IMG/VR virus record: IMGVR_UViG_3300031951_000587
Span: 1-36,176 of that record
Source: a virus
Direction: 5' to 3' (one strand)
DNA length: 36,176 nucleotides
In this document: positions 8,964-17,650 of the stretch, piece by piece
Position numbering within the stretch: the first letter of the stretch is position 1
Layout: every line of letters begins with the position of its first letter
Notes under the pieces: model-generated
What the model was told of the DNA's origin: nothing
What the model saw: only the letters and a program-made list of their open reading frames with translations
Databases searched by the model: none
Program-made: the position numbers and the translations under genes

Positions 8964-10214
8964 GTGGACAAGCTACCAGTTTACCGTGCCGTGTTGGCGG
9001 GCAAAAGCTCACAGGACGGCGTTACGGCGATTAGCTTGGTAGAGTCGCCCGCGATAGGGTACAACTTCATCGCACTTGAGGCCGAGACGAAGGCGCTACA
9101 GTTTAAGGCCGACGAGCCAAAGTATCTTTTGACTGGCCCCGCGTTGGTGCCAGGTTCGCGCATCTTTCGTAAAGACGAACAGTCAGGTGAAGGGTATTTT
9201 GTGGTGTTCGAGGAAAGCACGGTAGAGCTGCTCTCTCAGCAATTCGCAGAGAACCAGCGCACCCGTAGCCTGACCCACCAGCACGCGGATAGCATCTTAG
9301 ACCAGACGGTAGTCGAATCTTGGGTAGTCGAAAACCCTGAGCTAGACAAGTCTAAGGCTTTGGGATTCAACGTGCCGAAGGGTACATGGATGCTGAGCGT
9401 AAAGGTTACACCTGACTACTGGCAAAAGCATATCGCCACGGGCAAGATTAAGGGCTTTAGCGTAGAGGTTTCGACCCTGCTAGAGTTCGACAGAAAGACA
9501 AAAACAGACTCAACGCTAGACCGCTTTATGAATGTAATCGATAAGCTCGTGGCTAAGTTCGAGGGCGAGCAGCCCGCCGAAGGGCCTACGGAAACCAGCT
9601 TTAGTGCTGAGGTGGACGGCAAGCCCGCTATCGTTACGATTGACGCGAAGGGCCGCGCTTCGTATAACGACGGCAAGAAAACCAAGCCCCTCAAGAATGG
9701 CATTTACAAGCGCGGCGAAAACACCTATGTAGTGGTGGACGGGCGCGTACAGAGCCTTGAGGAAATCCAATTCAGCGCCAACCCCGACGCGGCTACCACG
9801 GAACAACTGGAGGCGATGACGGTGCTTACCCCCGACGGCTCGGCGATTCTCTTACCCGAAGCAAACGAGCAAGGCGTAGTGGCATTCGACGTAACGGACG
9901 CACAGGGTAACGTAGTGGGAAACATGGTGTTCACCCCAAGCGTGGGCGCGGCTGAAACAAACCCTTCGGATAGCTCTGAGCCTGTAACCGACCCCGATGA
10001 GGTGGCCTCGCTGAGCAAGTCGCTGAAAGAAATTACGGGCATACTCGCTGAGCAAGCAAAAGCTACACAGGCGCTACAGAAAGAGGTGCTAACGCTGAAA
10101 AACGCGAAGGTGCCCGCTGACCGCCGTAGCCCCCAAGAACTTGACCCCACGGGTGAGCCAACGCGGCTTTCCGTGAAAGACTACTTCGCCGAAAAAAAAC
10201 AACAATCTAACTAA
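8964..10214 (+). CDS. XkdF-like prohead protease fused to a scaffold domain
   Basis: A 416-residue protein with a GTG start. Residues 1-175 match XkdF-type phage serine proteases: a SLVESPAIGYNFIALE start, GPALVPGSRIFR (58-69), THQH (104-107), VVESWVVE (116-123) and GFSVE (164-168). His105 and Ser166 are the likely catalytic pair. Residues 195-300 form a small beta domain with Gly-Lys turns. The last 90 residues are acidic, then a coiled coil (LSKSLKEITGILAEQ...), as expected of an internal scaffold. The protein would shape the procapsid and then cleave itself. The capsid gene follows five bases later. The -7 box four bases before the GTG supports this start. Confidence 0.85.
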   Translation: MDKLPVYRAVLAGKSSQDGVTAISLVESPAIGYNFIALEAETKALQFKADEPKYLLTGPALVPGSRIFRKDEQSGEGYFVVFEESTVELLSQQFAENQRTRSLTHQHADSILDQTVVESWVVENPELDKSKALGFNVPKGTWMLSVKVTPDYWQKHIATGKIKGFSVEVSTLLEFDRKTKTDSTLDRFMNVIDKLVAKFEGEQPAEGPTETSFSAEVDGKPAIVTIDAKGRASYNDGKKTKPLKNGIYKRGENTYVVVDGRVQSLEEIQFSANPDAATTEQLEAMTVLTPDGSAILLPEANEQGVVAFDVTDAQGNVVGNMVFTPSVGAAETNPSDSSEPVTDPDEVASLSKSLKEITGILAEQAKATQALQKEVLTLKNAKVPADRRSPQELDPTGEPTRLSVKDYFAEKKQQSN

Positions 10215-10219
10215 CCGTT

Positions 10220-11224
10220 ATGCCTTTAACTGCTAACCCCGTCGTATACAACGGCGAAGACACCAACCTACTCGTAGCCGAGACGCTACGCGGCACTAAC
10301 CTTGTAGCGAAGTCGGGCCACCGAGTTCTACAGGGCTACAAGTCAACAGCTCACTGGGGTACGCTTGAGGGCGACGCTTGCTTGGGTGCATACGAACTGT
10401 GTGCTACCACGATTCAAGATCAGCGGTATGAGGAGTATTCCACTCCGCTCACTCGCTTTCAAGCCAACTTCCGCATCCGCCACGATTCACTTCGCGCTAC
10501 CCTGCGTGAAAAGTACTATCGTGCGGGTCAGTTGAACGGCTCGTTTCTGGATGATTCTGAGGTGCAGCGTTTGCTCTTGGACATTATCACCAAGAAACTC
10601 GGCACGGCGGCTGACCAGATTCTAATGCGCGGCGGTAGTTACTACGCCTTCGGTGACGGGTGTATTGACTTGAACCTCTTGCAAGGGATCATGGCCCAGC
10701 TGCGTAACGACAACAACGTACCGGAGGTAGTGGCGACGGATTCCACGACCGTAGCAACCAGCCCAACTACTGGCGTGTTTTCGGCCTTTGACCGCGCTTT
10801 GGCGGCGCTGCCTGAGTACCTGCGCTTCACGTCTGACCCTGAGCGCAAACTGAAAATCTACGCTTCGCCCACCGTGGCCCAAGCGTTCCACCGCTCAATC
10901 AGCCAGATCGGCGGCGGTAGCTACTACGTGGCCATCACGCAAGGCGGCTCGCCTCAGTTCGTTGCCAACCAGACCTACCCTACGGGTCTACACGGTGACG
11001 GCATGATCGAGGTAGTTACGCTTTCGGAGATTCCCGCTGGCAAGTTCTACATCACGTGGCCTGGTAACATCGGCATCTTCTACGATGACGCTAACGACTT
11101 CGCTAACGTGCTGATGGTTGACGGACGTAACAGCGTCGGCATCTGTGACTACGTTGAAATGCGCGTGAACGCTCTGATGGGTGTTGACGTGTTCCGCCCC
11201 GAAGAGGCAGTAGTGGCCATCTAA
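10220..11224 (+). CDS. Major capsid protein
   Basis: A 334-residue protein right after the protease/scaffold gene, the standard place for the major capsid protein. The layout fits an HK97 fold: N-terminal arm, a strand-helix E-loop/P-domain-like middle (RYEEYSTPLTRFQANFRIRH, then a helix), and a C-terminal A-domain-like part with ITWPGNIGIFYDDAND and VDGRNSVGICDYVEMRVNA. Cys count is low and there is no signal or membrane segment. A cleavage site is not obvious; the C-terminus of the protease/scaffold is a more likely target. Two genes later comes a strong terminator, suiting high late expression of capsid and tube. The identification rests on context and general shape. Confidence 0.8.
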   Translation: MPLTANPVVYNGEDTNLLVAETLRGTNLVAKSGHRVLQGYKSTAHWGTLEGDACLGAYELCATTIQDQRYEEYSTPLTRFQANFRIRHDSLRATLREKYYRAGQLNGSFLDDSEVQRLLLDIITKKLGTAADQILMRGGSYYAFGDGCIDLNLLQGIMAQLRNDNNVPEVVATDSTTVATSPTTGVFSAFDRALAALPEYLRFTSDPERKLKIYASPTVAQAFHRSISQIGGGSYYVAITQGGSPQFVANQTYPTGLHGDGMIEVVTLSEIPAGKFYITWPGNIGIFYDDANDFANVLMVDGRNSVGICDYVEMRVNALMGVDVFRPEEAVVAI

Positions 11225-11237
11225 TCAAATAACGCTT

Positions 11238-11801
11238 ATGTCATGCACTGCGGGCGCTTGCCTACTTACTACCGGACTTAACGCCGCCTGTACCAATCGG
11301 GCGGCGGGGGGCAACCGAGCACGGATATGGGTGATTAACCGCTGTCAGGTTGTAGACTTCGTGAGCTACGGCTACAACAGCGAGAGCACCATTACGGGCT
11401 TTACGTTGTCGGCTGGCGCAGTGTGGCGGCGCGTGAGTGCCCTGCGCAACACCGTAACCACGACTGAGGATGTAGTGGACATCTCGAACGCTGTAACGCA
11501 AACGGTGTCGTTCTCAATCGGCAAGTTCGGTGACGACATCGACAAAGAGGATGCAGCCGCCCAGGTGATCGACTTCCTTAACGACATCAAGAACCAAGAC
11601 GAAGGTTTGGTGGTGGTGGTCGAGGATAACAACGGTGTGCGGTTCCTTTACGGCGAAGATTCGGGCCTATTCATTCAGGCACCATCTAGCCGCACGTCGG
11701 GCGCTGCATTCACTGAGGTAGCGACTACTGCTTTGGTTCTCGCCGGAGGTAACAGCTCTTACGGTAAAGTTCTCGCCCCTAGCGTAGTGCTGACCGTCTA
11801 A
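11238..11801 (+). CDS. Putative major tail (tube) protein
   Basis: A 187-residue protein, beta-rich, with TQTVSFSIGKFGDD followed by an acidic helix (KEDAAAQVIDFLNDIKNQDEGLVVVVED), then LYGEDSGLFI and a C-terminal strand ending in VVLTV. The strand-helix-strand core is compatible with a tail tube protein. Its position right after the capsid gene and ahead of a strong terminator suggests an abundant virion protein. The N-terminus has three cysteines in the first 20 residues, which is unusual for a tube protein. Alternatives are a head decoration or adaptor protein. Confidence 0.55.
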   Translation: MSCTAGACLLTTGLNAACTNRAAGGNRARIWVINRCQVVDFVSYGYNSESTITGFTLSAGAVWRRVSALRNTVTTTEDVVDISNAVTQTVSFSIGKFGDDIDKEDAAAQVIDFLNDIKNQDEGLVVVVEDNNGVRFLYGEDSGLFIQAPSSRTSGAAFTEVATTALVLAGGNSSYGKVLAPSVVLTV

Positions 11802-11831
11802 AATTCTTTCTAGGAGTGGTTTAGGTTATGA

Positions 11832-11860
11832 GGGGGCGGCGAGGGTTGCCCCCTTTTTTT
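11832..11860 (+). terminator. Strong intrinsic terminator after the capsid and tube genes
   Basis: GGGGGC (11832-11837) pairs with GCCCCC (11848-11853) across a 10-base loop, followed by seven T. This is a textbook rho-independent terminator on the + strand, placed 30 bases after the stop of the tail-tube candidate. It would end or attenuate the capsid transcript before the next virion genes. Confidence 0.85.
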
Positions 11861-11868
11861 GAAGTAAC

Positions 11869-12201
11869 ATGATACCCTGGGTAGAGCAAGCTGAAAACGC
11901 CATTGTGCTGTACGAGCCCGTAAGGCTGGCAGGGATGGTGCGCGTTAGGTTTACTCCGCCTTATGGGTCTAGGTTCACGGAAATTATCGCCTTCCCTAGT
12001 GAAGTGGAAGACTTGAGCCATGCGGTTCGGCTCAAGTTTACGGACGTGTCTATCGCGGCAGAGGGTACGGCTATTGGGCGGGTGGCGCTATACGCAAAAT
12101 TCGGGCGGGCGCTGTTATCTTGCAGCGTGGAAAGCCGTGCGGATGTATTCTCAGATTGGGCGGCTGATTGGACGGGCCTTATTCAAGTTAAGCCGTTATG
12201 A
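11869..12201 (+). CDS. Hypothetical protein upstream of the fibre-like gene
   Basis: A 110-residue protein of no family I recognise. It has a beta-rich pattern with several aromatic residues and no signal or membrane segment. Its ATG lies nine bases after the T-tract of the terminator, so it may be expressed by read-through. It ends in a 4-base ATGA overlap with the fibre-like gene, implying coupled translation and a related role, perhaps an adaptor or assembly partner for that protein. The role is inferred from context alone. Confidence 0.6.
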   Translation: MIPWVEQAENAIVLYEPVRLAGMVRVRFTPPYGSRFTEIIAFPSEVEDLSHAVRLKFTDVSIAAEGTAIGRVALYAKFGRALLSCSVESRADVFSDWAADWTGLIQVKPL

Positions 12202-13676
12202 CGCTGGGCCTATTCAACGGGACGGGAAGCCGGCATAGCGACCCCACGCTAGCGGGCGTTAGGGGCGTATGGGTGAGCCGGAGAATGTGGTGGCAGTACT
12301 TTACGTCTGAGGTTACTTCGGGTCAACAGCGGGGCCGCATTACGGGCTACGGGGCCTATCTACCGAAATGGATATTCGTAGCAGGACAAGGGGCGCGGGC
12401 GAATTGGAACGAGCGGAGAACGGACGCACCTGCTAAGGCTTTTGAGCAAGAGGTGCAGTTTAGGTCGAATCACTTGAACGCTGAGCGGTCGGACTTTTTT
12501 GAAAGATTAGCGAGCTGCCCTGACTTGATGGTGCTGTTATGTGACGGCAACGGGAGATTTTGGATGGTCGGGGAGGATGCTGGACTTAGAACGAACTGGA
12601 CAGGTAAGACGGAGAATGTACAGGGGTATGAGATTACGATAACGGGCCAGCAGCGATTCCCCACGAGAGAGGTAGCGGGCGACGCGGCTCAGCTAATGAT
12701 TCAGTCTGACCCTACGTCTGTTTCACCGGAGGCGGCGGCGATTCTTGACCCCGAAGATTTAGCCTACTTAGGTTTGGACGATTCGGGCTGCATTGTGTTG
12801 GGCCAGAATCCGGTTACGATCTGCTGTGGTTCGGGCGGTGGGATTAGCGAAGAAGAAGTGCAGACGCTGATAGACAACGCACTTGCGACCTTAACGGCCT
12901 CGGACATTTCATTCACTCCTACGGGCTCACTAACGGCGACGAATGTGCAATCGGCGATTGCACAATTAGAGCAAGGGGTGGTAAATTCTCTCATGCCTAT
13001 CGCTACGAACGTAGCCCGATTAGACGGCGTTAACGACCACTTTACGTGGAACACGGCGGGGGCCGCACTGCCGAATGAAATGACGTTCACGTGTTGGGTG
13101 AAGGCGGATGCTATCGTAAACAGCAGGGCGCTGTTCACCACTAACTACCTAAACACGGGTACGGATACTATCTGTTTTGCGCTGGGGATAGGGTCAACGG
13201 GGCCACAGCTTACGCGGCGGGCGGCGGCGACGGGCGCGACTGTTCTAGCTTATGCGATTCCGCCAGAAGCTAATCAGTTCACGCCCCTACTGTTAGGCAA
13301 CTGGGTACACGTTGCTTTCCGCCTCCGCCGCATTGCCACAACCTACGCAGATATATGGGTTAATGGCCAGCTATTTCAGTTTGGGTCTGCCTTTGCTCTC
13401 CCCCCAACAAACTACGGCACTACTGCTGGGTTCGGGAATAATGTAGGGGATCAGTTCTTTCGTGGGTGCTTTTCCAACTTCACGCTACACAGTCGGCTCT
13501 TAACTAGAGATGAAATGCTGAGCCTAGCTCGGCGCGGTAGGGCGTTTTCTGTTCCCGCTTCGGGGCTTATTGCTCACTGGCCGTTTGAGTCTATCGGTGC
13601 AACAACACCAGACATAAGCGGCAACGGCAACACGTTAACGGCGGTCAACGGGCCACTACAGGAGACCATGAACTAA
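12198..13676 (+). CDS. Tail-fibre-like protein with C-terminal LamG-like domain
   Basis: A 492-residue mosaic. Residues 1-165 form a tail-associated domain (WVSRRMWWQYFTSEV..., GYEITITGQQRFPTREV). A linker around 230-262 has the fibre motif SFTPTGSLTATNVQSAIAQLEQG, which I know from many tail-fibre N-terminal connectors. From about 270 on a concanavalin/LamG-like jelly roll follows: a VARLDGVNDHFTW start, FTCWVKADAIVNSRALF, LLGNWVHVAFR, ADIWVNGQLF, and a final GLIAHWPFE...DISGNGNTLTAVNGP. Such domains bind glycans or proteins, so this is a candidate receptor-binding protein. It overlaps the next gene by one base. Confidence 0.65.
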   Translation: MTLGLFNGTGSRHSDPTLAGVRGVWVSRRMWWQYFTSEVTSGQQRGRITGYGAYLPKWIFVAGQGARANWNERRTDAPAKAFEQEVQFRSNHLNAERSDFFERLASCPDLMVLLCDGNGRFWMVGEDAGLRTNWTGKTENVQGYEITITGQQRFPTREVAGDAAQLMIQSDPTSVSPEAAAILDPEDLAYLGLDDSGCIVLGQNPVTICCGSGGGISEEEVQTLIDNALATLTASDISFTPTGSLTATNVQSAIAQLEQGVVNSLMPIATNVARLDGVNDHFTWNTAGAALPNEMTFTCWVKADAIVNSRALFTTNYLNTGTDTICFALGIGSTGPQLTRRAAATGATVLAYAIPPEANQFTPLLLGNWVHVAFRLRRIATTYADIWVNGQLFQFGSAFALPPTNYGTTAGFGNNVGDQFFRGCFSNFTLHSRLLTRDEMLSLARRGRAFSVPASGLIAHWPFESIGATTPDISGNGNTLTAVNGPLQETMN

Positions 13677-13876
13677 TGCAGGTATTTAATCAATACGCAG
13701 TAGTGCCGAGTGGCAGCCAGCTTACGCTACAGTACACCTATACGTGGCCTGTCAGCGTGGGATGGACAGGGCTTGAGTGCCGTGAGTTCACTGAGGCACA
13801 GAAAGAGGAAATACTGAGCTTGGGCGGGCTTATTTTTGCAGACCCTAACGAATACATGAAATGGCTTCACTCCTAG
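13676..13876 (+). CDS. Small hypothetical protein between fibre-like gene and portal
   Basis: A 66-residue protein with a beta-like N-terminal half and a helical C-terminal half (FTEAQKEEILSLGG). No family recognised. It overlaps the fibre-like gene by one base at its start and the portal start by 16 bases at its end, so it belongs to the same message. A fibre chaperone or accessory role is possible, but only position supports it. Confidence 0.6.
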   Translation: MQVFNQYAVVPSGSQLTLQYTYTWPVSVGWTGLECREFTEAQKEEILSLGGLIFADPNEYMKWLHS

Positions 13877-15249
13877 ACCAAGCTCAGCTACCTGGGATGC
13901 CGATGTTCTTCTCGGTGAGCCTTAACGGGAAGGCTAAGAGAACGCCCACCCTAGACCAACGGGACACTAGGGGCTGGGTGAAGTACGGCCAGCGCAACCA
14001 GTTCCCTGACGAGATCGTAGAAGTTGCCAGAATGAGCCCCACGGTGGCAGCGATTCACAAGCGGTATGTAGACTACACGGCGGGCGAAGGGGCGATGGTG
14101 GTTAAAGCAGACGGCTCACCGTGGCCCGAAGCTCAGGCGTGGGCTAATTCTTTGGATGACGGGGCGGGGCTAGAAAGCCTAGTGTTTTCTGCTGCACATG
14201 ACTGGTGGCTATTTGGAGCGTTCTCATTTCAAGTCCTTTGGGGTGAGGTAGACCCGAAGGTAAAGGACGTGCTGAGGCAGGACTGGCAGAACATCCGCTT
14301 GGGGTATTCGGCGAAACCGGACGAGGATGATGAATACGAAAAAGGGGTATGGGTGAGCCCGTTGTGGAGCAAGTACACTAAGTCTGTTTATGAGCCTAAG
14401 TTTTACCCGTACTTTAGAGAGGGCGAGCCAAAGATGGTGCCTGCATTCTTTGTCGAGAAAGCCTACACGGCGGGCTTTGATTCCTACCCGCTGCCTCCGT
14501 GGTATTCGGGGTATAAGGCGGGCCAGACGGAGGCGGAGCTAGAAACAATGCGGTACAATCTCGCCGAGCGGGCGATAATGCCGTCGGGGGTTTTGGAAGT
14601 CCCTATGGCACTAGACCCTGAGAAACGGAAAGAGTTTGAGCGACAACTAAGGGAAGAGTTTACCGGAGCCGATAATGCTGGCAAGGTGTGGCTAATCCCC
14701 AACCCTATGGGTGCTGAGGGGGCGAAGGTGAATTTTACGCCGTTCACAAACGGCCCTCAAGATCGTGACTTGAGGAATCTACAGGAACAGGTGCAAGCCT
14801 CAATCGTGAAAGCTTTTGCGCTACCTAGCCCTACCCTAATCGGGCTACCTGGTGGGGCTTCGTTGGGAGGTGACGGGGGAACGATTGAGCGGGCCAGCTC
14901 AGAGCTTTACTCGAAGGTTATCAAGCCTGCACAAGGCAGAATCACTAGGGCGCTAGAGATGATGCTTAACGCGGCGGGATACTCTAACGCAGTCGTAAAA
15001 ATTAAGCAGAGCTACCCTGGCTTTGACGCTGAGGGCAATGCATTAACAGCAAGCGTGGGAGTTTCGGGTGCTTTGGCTCAGGCGACTACGGCCTTACTCG
15101 CGGCAGTACAACAGAAACAACTAGGGCCGGACGCGGCGCAAGTTCTATTGGAGCAGCTCGGCTACTCGGCAGAAAAGGCAAAACGGATGGTGGACTCACA
15201 GTTATCTCTATTAAATGGCGCTGCTCCTAACCCAAGCCCAGCTAACTGA
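13861..15249 (+). CDS. Portal protein
   Basis: A 462-residue protein with a portal layout. A DTRGWVKYGQRNQFPDEIVEVARMSPTV N-terminus leads to a helical clip/stem region. Near residues 300-345 come AFALPSPTLIGLPGGASLGGDGGTIERASSELY and helices (VIKPAQGRITRALEMML), as in portal proteins that form the 12-fold ring at the head vertex. The tail end is alanine/glutamine-rich helix. Portals usually sit between terminase and capsid genes. This one lies 2.6 kb downstream of the capsid gene, behind the fibre-like gene. Overlap with the next gene is 35 bases. Confidence 0.8.
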   Translation: MASLLDQAQLPGMPMFFSVSLNGKAKRTPTLDQRDTRGWVKYGQRNQFPDEIVEVARMSPTVAAIHKRYVDYTAGEGAMVVKADGSPWPEAQAWANSLDDGAGLESLVFSAAHDWWLFGAFSFQVLWGEVDPKVKDVLRQDWQNIRLGYSAKPDEDDEYEKGVWVSPLWSKYTKSVYEPKFYPYFREGEPKMVPAFFVEKAYTAGFDSYPLPPWYSGYKAGQTEAELETMRYNLAERAIMPSGVLEVPMALDPEKRKEFERQLREEFTGADNAGKVWLIPNPMGAEGAKVNFTPFTNGPQDRDLRNLQEQVQASIVKAFALPSPTLIGLPGGASLGGDGGTIERASSELYSKVIKPAQGRITRALEMMLNAAGYSNAVVKIKQSYPGFDAEGNALTASVGVSGALAQATTALLAAVQQKQLGPDAAQVLLEQLGYSAEKAKRMVDSQLSLLNGAAPNPSPAN

Positions 15250-15706
15250 GTTCTGCCCAGTCGGGCACTCAGTGCAGTGGGAACACGGCCCCCACCAATC
15301 CGTTCGCGCGGTAGAGGATAGCTACTTGCGTCCTTTGCTCTGTGATGAGCTATTCGACGAAGTAAAGACCGAGTTTGAACTAAACGTGCTGAGCACGGCT
15401 AATGCTCTACTTTACAACACGTACATAGTTCCCTATCTAGCGTGGAAGTCTTACTGGCACTTCGTTAAGTTTAAGTCCTATCAGACTAGGGATCAAGGTG
15501 TGGTAACGCCCACGGGTCAAAACTTCGGCGCACCTGACTTAGCCGCTATCGCCAACATAGAGCAGAACGCGTTAAGCCAAGCCCAGTCTTACGAAGCTAG
15601 GCTTAGAAAATTCCTATTAGAGAACTCAGCCGACTACCCTACATGGGGGGTGAACTGTTCCTGCTCTCAGACTAAACCACTAGACCCATTCATCGCGGCG
15701 GTATGA
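15215..15706 (+). CDS. Head-tail connector / head-completion protein (putative)
   Basis: A 163-residue, largely helical protein starting inside the portal gene's end. The pattern of long helices with conserved aromatic positions (YNTYIVPYLAWKSYWHF, then NIEQNALSQAQSYEARLRKFLLEN) is what I expect of gp6/DUF6712-like connectors of Bacteroidota phages. These dock below the portal. The C-terminus has a CSCSQTKPLDPFIAAV tail with two cysteines. It overlaps the glycosyltransferase gene by four bases. Connector function is supported by size, helix content and its place beside the portal, not by a search. Confidence 0.55.
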   Translation: MALLLTQAQLTEFCPVGHSVQWEHGPHQSVRAVEDSYLRPLLCDELFDEVKTEFELNVLSTANALLYNTYIVPYLAWKSYWHFVKFKSYQTRDQGVVTPTGQNFGAPDLAAIANIEQNALSQAQSYEARLRKFLLENSADYPTWGVNCSCSQTKPLDPFIAAV

Positions 15707-17175
15707 AATTGTTTGTCGGGCTCCTACTGTTTCAGCGACACCACAACGAGTATCTGCTAAAGCAGTGGATAGACGGGCTACACGCTTCGGAGGTCGGGGT
15801 GCACTCTGCGACAGGTTATATAGGTACGGAGTGGCGGGACAAACTAGTGCCGACCCAACCTACATCTTGGGCGCAGACGATGTTAGCTCATTACGCTCTT
15901 TACGATGCGTTTCTAAAGTCAGACTGTGACCGATTCATACTGTTAAGCGAGTCGTGCTTTCCGATTGAGGAGCCCGAAGTGGTTTTCGACGAGCTAGAAA
16001 AACAGGGCGATGCTGCGCTTCTAATGCAGTACATTACTCACCCTCACCTGAACGGCAATAAGCAGTGGTTCAAGCCGACGCACAACTGGCGGCGGGTACA
16101 CCCTCACGCGCATAACGTTTTAGAGTTCCACGAGCAGTGGTACAGCTTGCCTAGAGACCTAGTGCATCAAATGTGCCAGCCCGACGTGAGGGCATGGACG
16201 CAGAAGTGCTTTGCCAGATCGGGCGGCGACAATGAAATGTTTGTAGCGACCACGCTCAAGTTTCTCCAGCAGTCACATAGGGTTAAAGAGTACCCGCTGA
16301 CCTACTGTAAATGGGAACATTCAGTGTCCCACCCCAACGTTCACTACGTTGTCGATAACCAATTTGTTAAATCTCTGCGCGAACAGGGCTTTTTGTTTGC
16401 CCGTAAGATAGTGCAGACCTCAGTTGTATCCGCAGACCTTAGCTTTGTGAAAATGGCACGTAAGAAAAAAGAGCAGAAGCTGGCCGAGGGCGTGAACCTT
16501 GTGCCTGTGATTCTGACTAACGACCCGACTAAGCAGACAGTTTTGGACTTAGTGGAATCGCTAGGTGAGGATACCTTAGTGGCGAACTGGGGGCACGGTG
16601 GGAACATCCCACACGAAGGGCACTTCACGGCCCACGCGAACGCCGCTATTGACCTAGCGATTGCGAAAGGGGCTACACACGTTTGGATGCTGAGCGATGA
16701 CGTGGTAATCGAATACGGTCAACGTGCGGCGGTTGGGTCGGCGTTGTCTGATTCTCAGATAGGGATGTACACGGCGGCGTTCAACGCTAACTACCAGTTC
16801 CTACACTTCGGCGGGACTGAGGGGGTTAGAGACGTGCCCTTTGTAGAGCCTACGGCTTTCGTTATTTCAGTCGCGGCGTGGAATGAGATAGGCCGACTGA
16901 ATGAAATTTTTGTGAGGGGCTGGGGCGTGGCTGAGGACTATTGCTTACGCCTTCGCGCAGCGGGGTATAGGACGGTAGTGGACGATAGGTCTAAGATGCA
17001 CCACCACCACAAACAGACGGTAAAGCACGAGCCCGATTATGAGGCGAAGGGCATGGAAGAGTTTAGGCGAATGAAAGAGCTACACGGTGCGGCGTGGCCT
17101 GTCAAACTACACGAAAACTACCCAGGCACTACGAGCTGGTTTTTACAACACTACCATAAGCACGGGACTATCTAA
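15703..17175 (+). CDS. Two-domain glycosyltransferase (GT14/Branch-like + GT2-like fusion)
   Basis: A 490-residue protein. The N-terminal half resembles core-2/I-branching (GT14) enzymes: a VGLLLFQRHHN opening, FILLSESCFPI at 78-88, HEQWYSLPRDLV at 143-154, and GGDNEMFVATTL around 174-185. After a basic linker (ARKKKEQK, 252-259) the second half looks like a GT-A/GT2 fold: NLVPVILTND at 265, SDDVVI (331-336) as DxD-like metal site, GWGVAEDYCLRLRAAGYRT (406-424), and a HHHH cluster (433-436). It lies between head and lysis genes with ATG overlaps on both sides, so it is co-expressed late. It may decorate virion proteins or host surface glycans. Substrate unknown. Confidence 0.7.
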   Translation: MKLFVGLLLFQRHHNEYLLKQWIDGLHASEVGVHSATGYIGTEWRDKLVPTQPTSWAQTMLAHYALYDAFLKSDCDRFILLSESCFPIEEPEVVFDELEKQGDAALLMQYITHPHLNGNKQWFKPTHNWRRVHPHAHNVLEFHEQWYSLPRDLVHQMCQPDVRAWTQKCFARSGGDNEMFVATTLKFLQQSHRVKEYPLTYCKWEHSVSHPNVHYVVDNQFVKSLREQGFLFARKIVQTSVVSADLSFVKMARKKKEQKLAEGVNLVPVILTNDPTKQTVLDLVESLGEDTLVANWGHGGNIPHEGHFTAHANAAIDLAIAKGATHVWMLSDDVVIEYGQRAAVGSALSDSQIGMYTAAFNANYQFLHFGGTEGVRDVPFVEPTAFVISVAAWNEIGRLNEIFVRGWGVAEDYCLRLRAAGYRTVVDDRSKMHHHHKQTVKHEPDYEAKGMEEFRRMKELHGAAWPVKLHENYPGTTSWFLQHYHKHGTI

Positions 17176-17417
17176 TGCCTGAGCTAATTCGCCTCCTAAT
17201 GAGCAACGTGGTGTTGCTACAGTTCACGAAAGTGACTGACGGGCGGAACCGTTTTGCGATTGCGACGCTAGACCCGCGCAGGTACACGTATGCGTTTAAG
17301 GGCGGGAGTGCCCCGAACGTGCCAGGACTTTTCAGGTATTGGGACATCGCACTAGGTGAGTGGCGGTCTTTCTACCTCAGCAACGTAGGCTCTTACTCAG
17401 TTGTACCAAATAGATGA
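17175..17417 (+). CDS. Small SH3-like protein (DUF2693-like, putative)
   Basis: An 80-residue protein. VVLLQFTKVTDGRNRFAIATLDPRRY followed by FRYWDIALGEWRSFYLSNV resembles small Bacteroidota phage proteins of the DUF2693 kind, a beta-barrel with the pattern FTKxxG...R.A.ATL...WD...WRSF. Such proteins have no assigned role that I know. The first codon overlaps the glycosyltransferase stop; an ATG eight codons in (before NVVLLQF) may be the real start. It precedes the lysis genes. Confidence 0.55.
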   Translation: MPELIRLLMSNVVLLQFTKVTDGRNRFAIATLDPRRYTYAFKGGSAPNVPGLFRYWDIALGEWRSFYLSNVGSYSVVPNR

Positions 17418-17650
17418 TAGACGAAATTAAAGCGCATTGGTGGTGGCTTACGGCGTTAGGCGCGGCGATAGCGGGGGGTGTGCGGTGGCTCTTCGGGATG
17501 CAGGCTCAGATAGACCACCTGACGAAAGAGCGAGAAAAAGACAACGAAGAGCGGGCGAGCCAAAAGAAACACATCGAGCACTTGCTAGATGTTAGCGCCC
17601 GCACTGAAACAAAGCTGGACTTCGTAGTAACCTACCTAACGAAAGAATGA
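17414..17650 (+). CDS. Small membrane protein with coiled coil, holin-like
   Basis: 78 residues. One hydrophobic segment near the N-terminus (WWWLTALGAAIAGGVRWLF, about 9-27) is followed by a charged coiled coil (AQIDHLTKEREKDNEERASQKKHIEHLL). This is the reverse topology of XhlA, but the size and make-up fit a small lysis or anchor protein. It overlaps both neighbours by four bases and lies directly before a second small membrane protein and an M23 endopeptidase. Holin, antiholin or anchor are all possible. Confidence 0.6.
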   Translation: MIDEIKAHWWWLTALGAAIAGGVRWLFGMQAQIDHLTKEREKDNEERASQKKHIEHLLDVSARTETKLDFVVTYLTKE

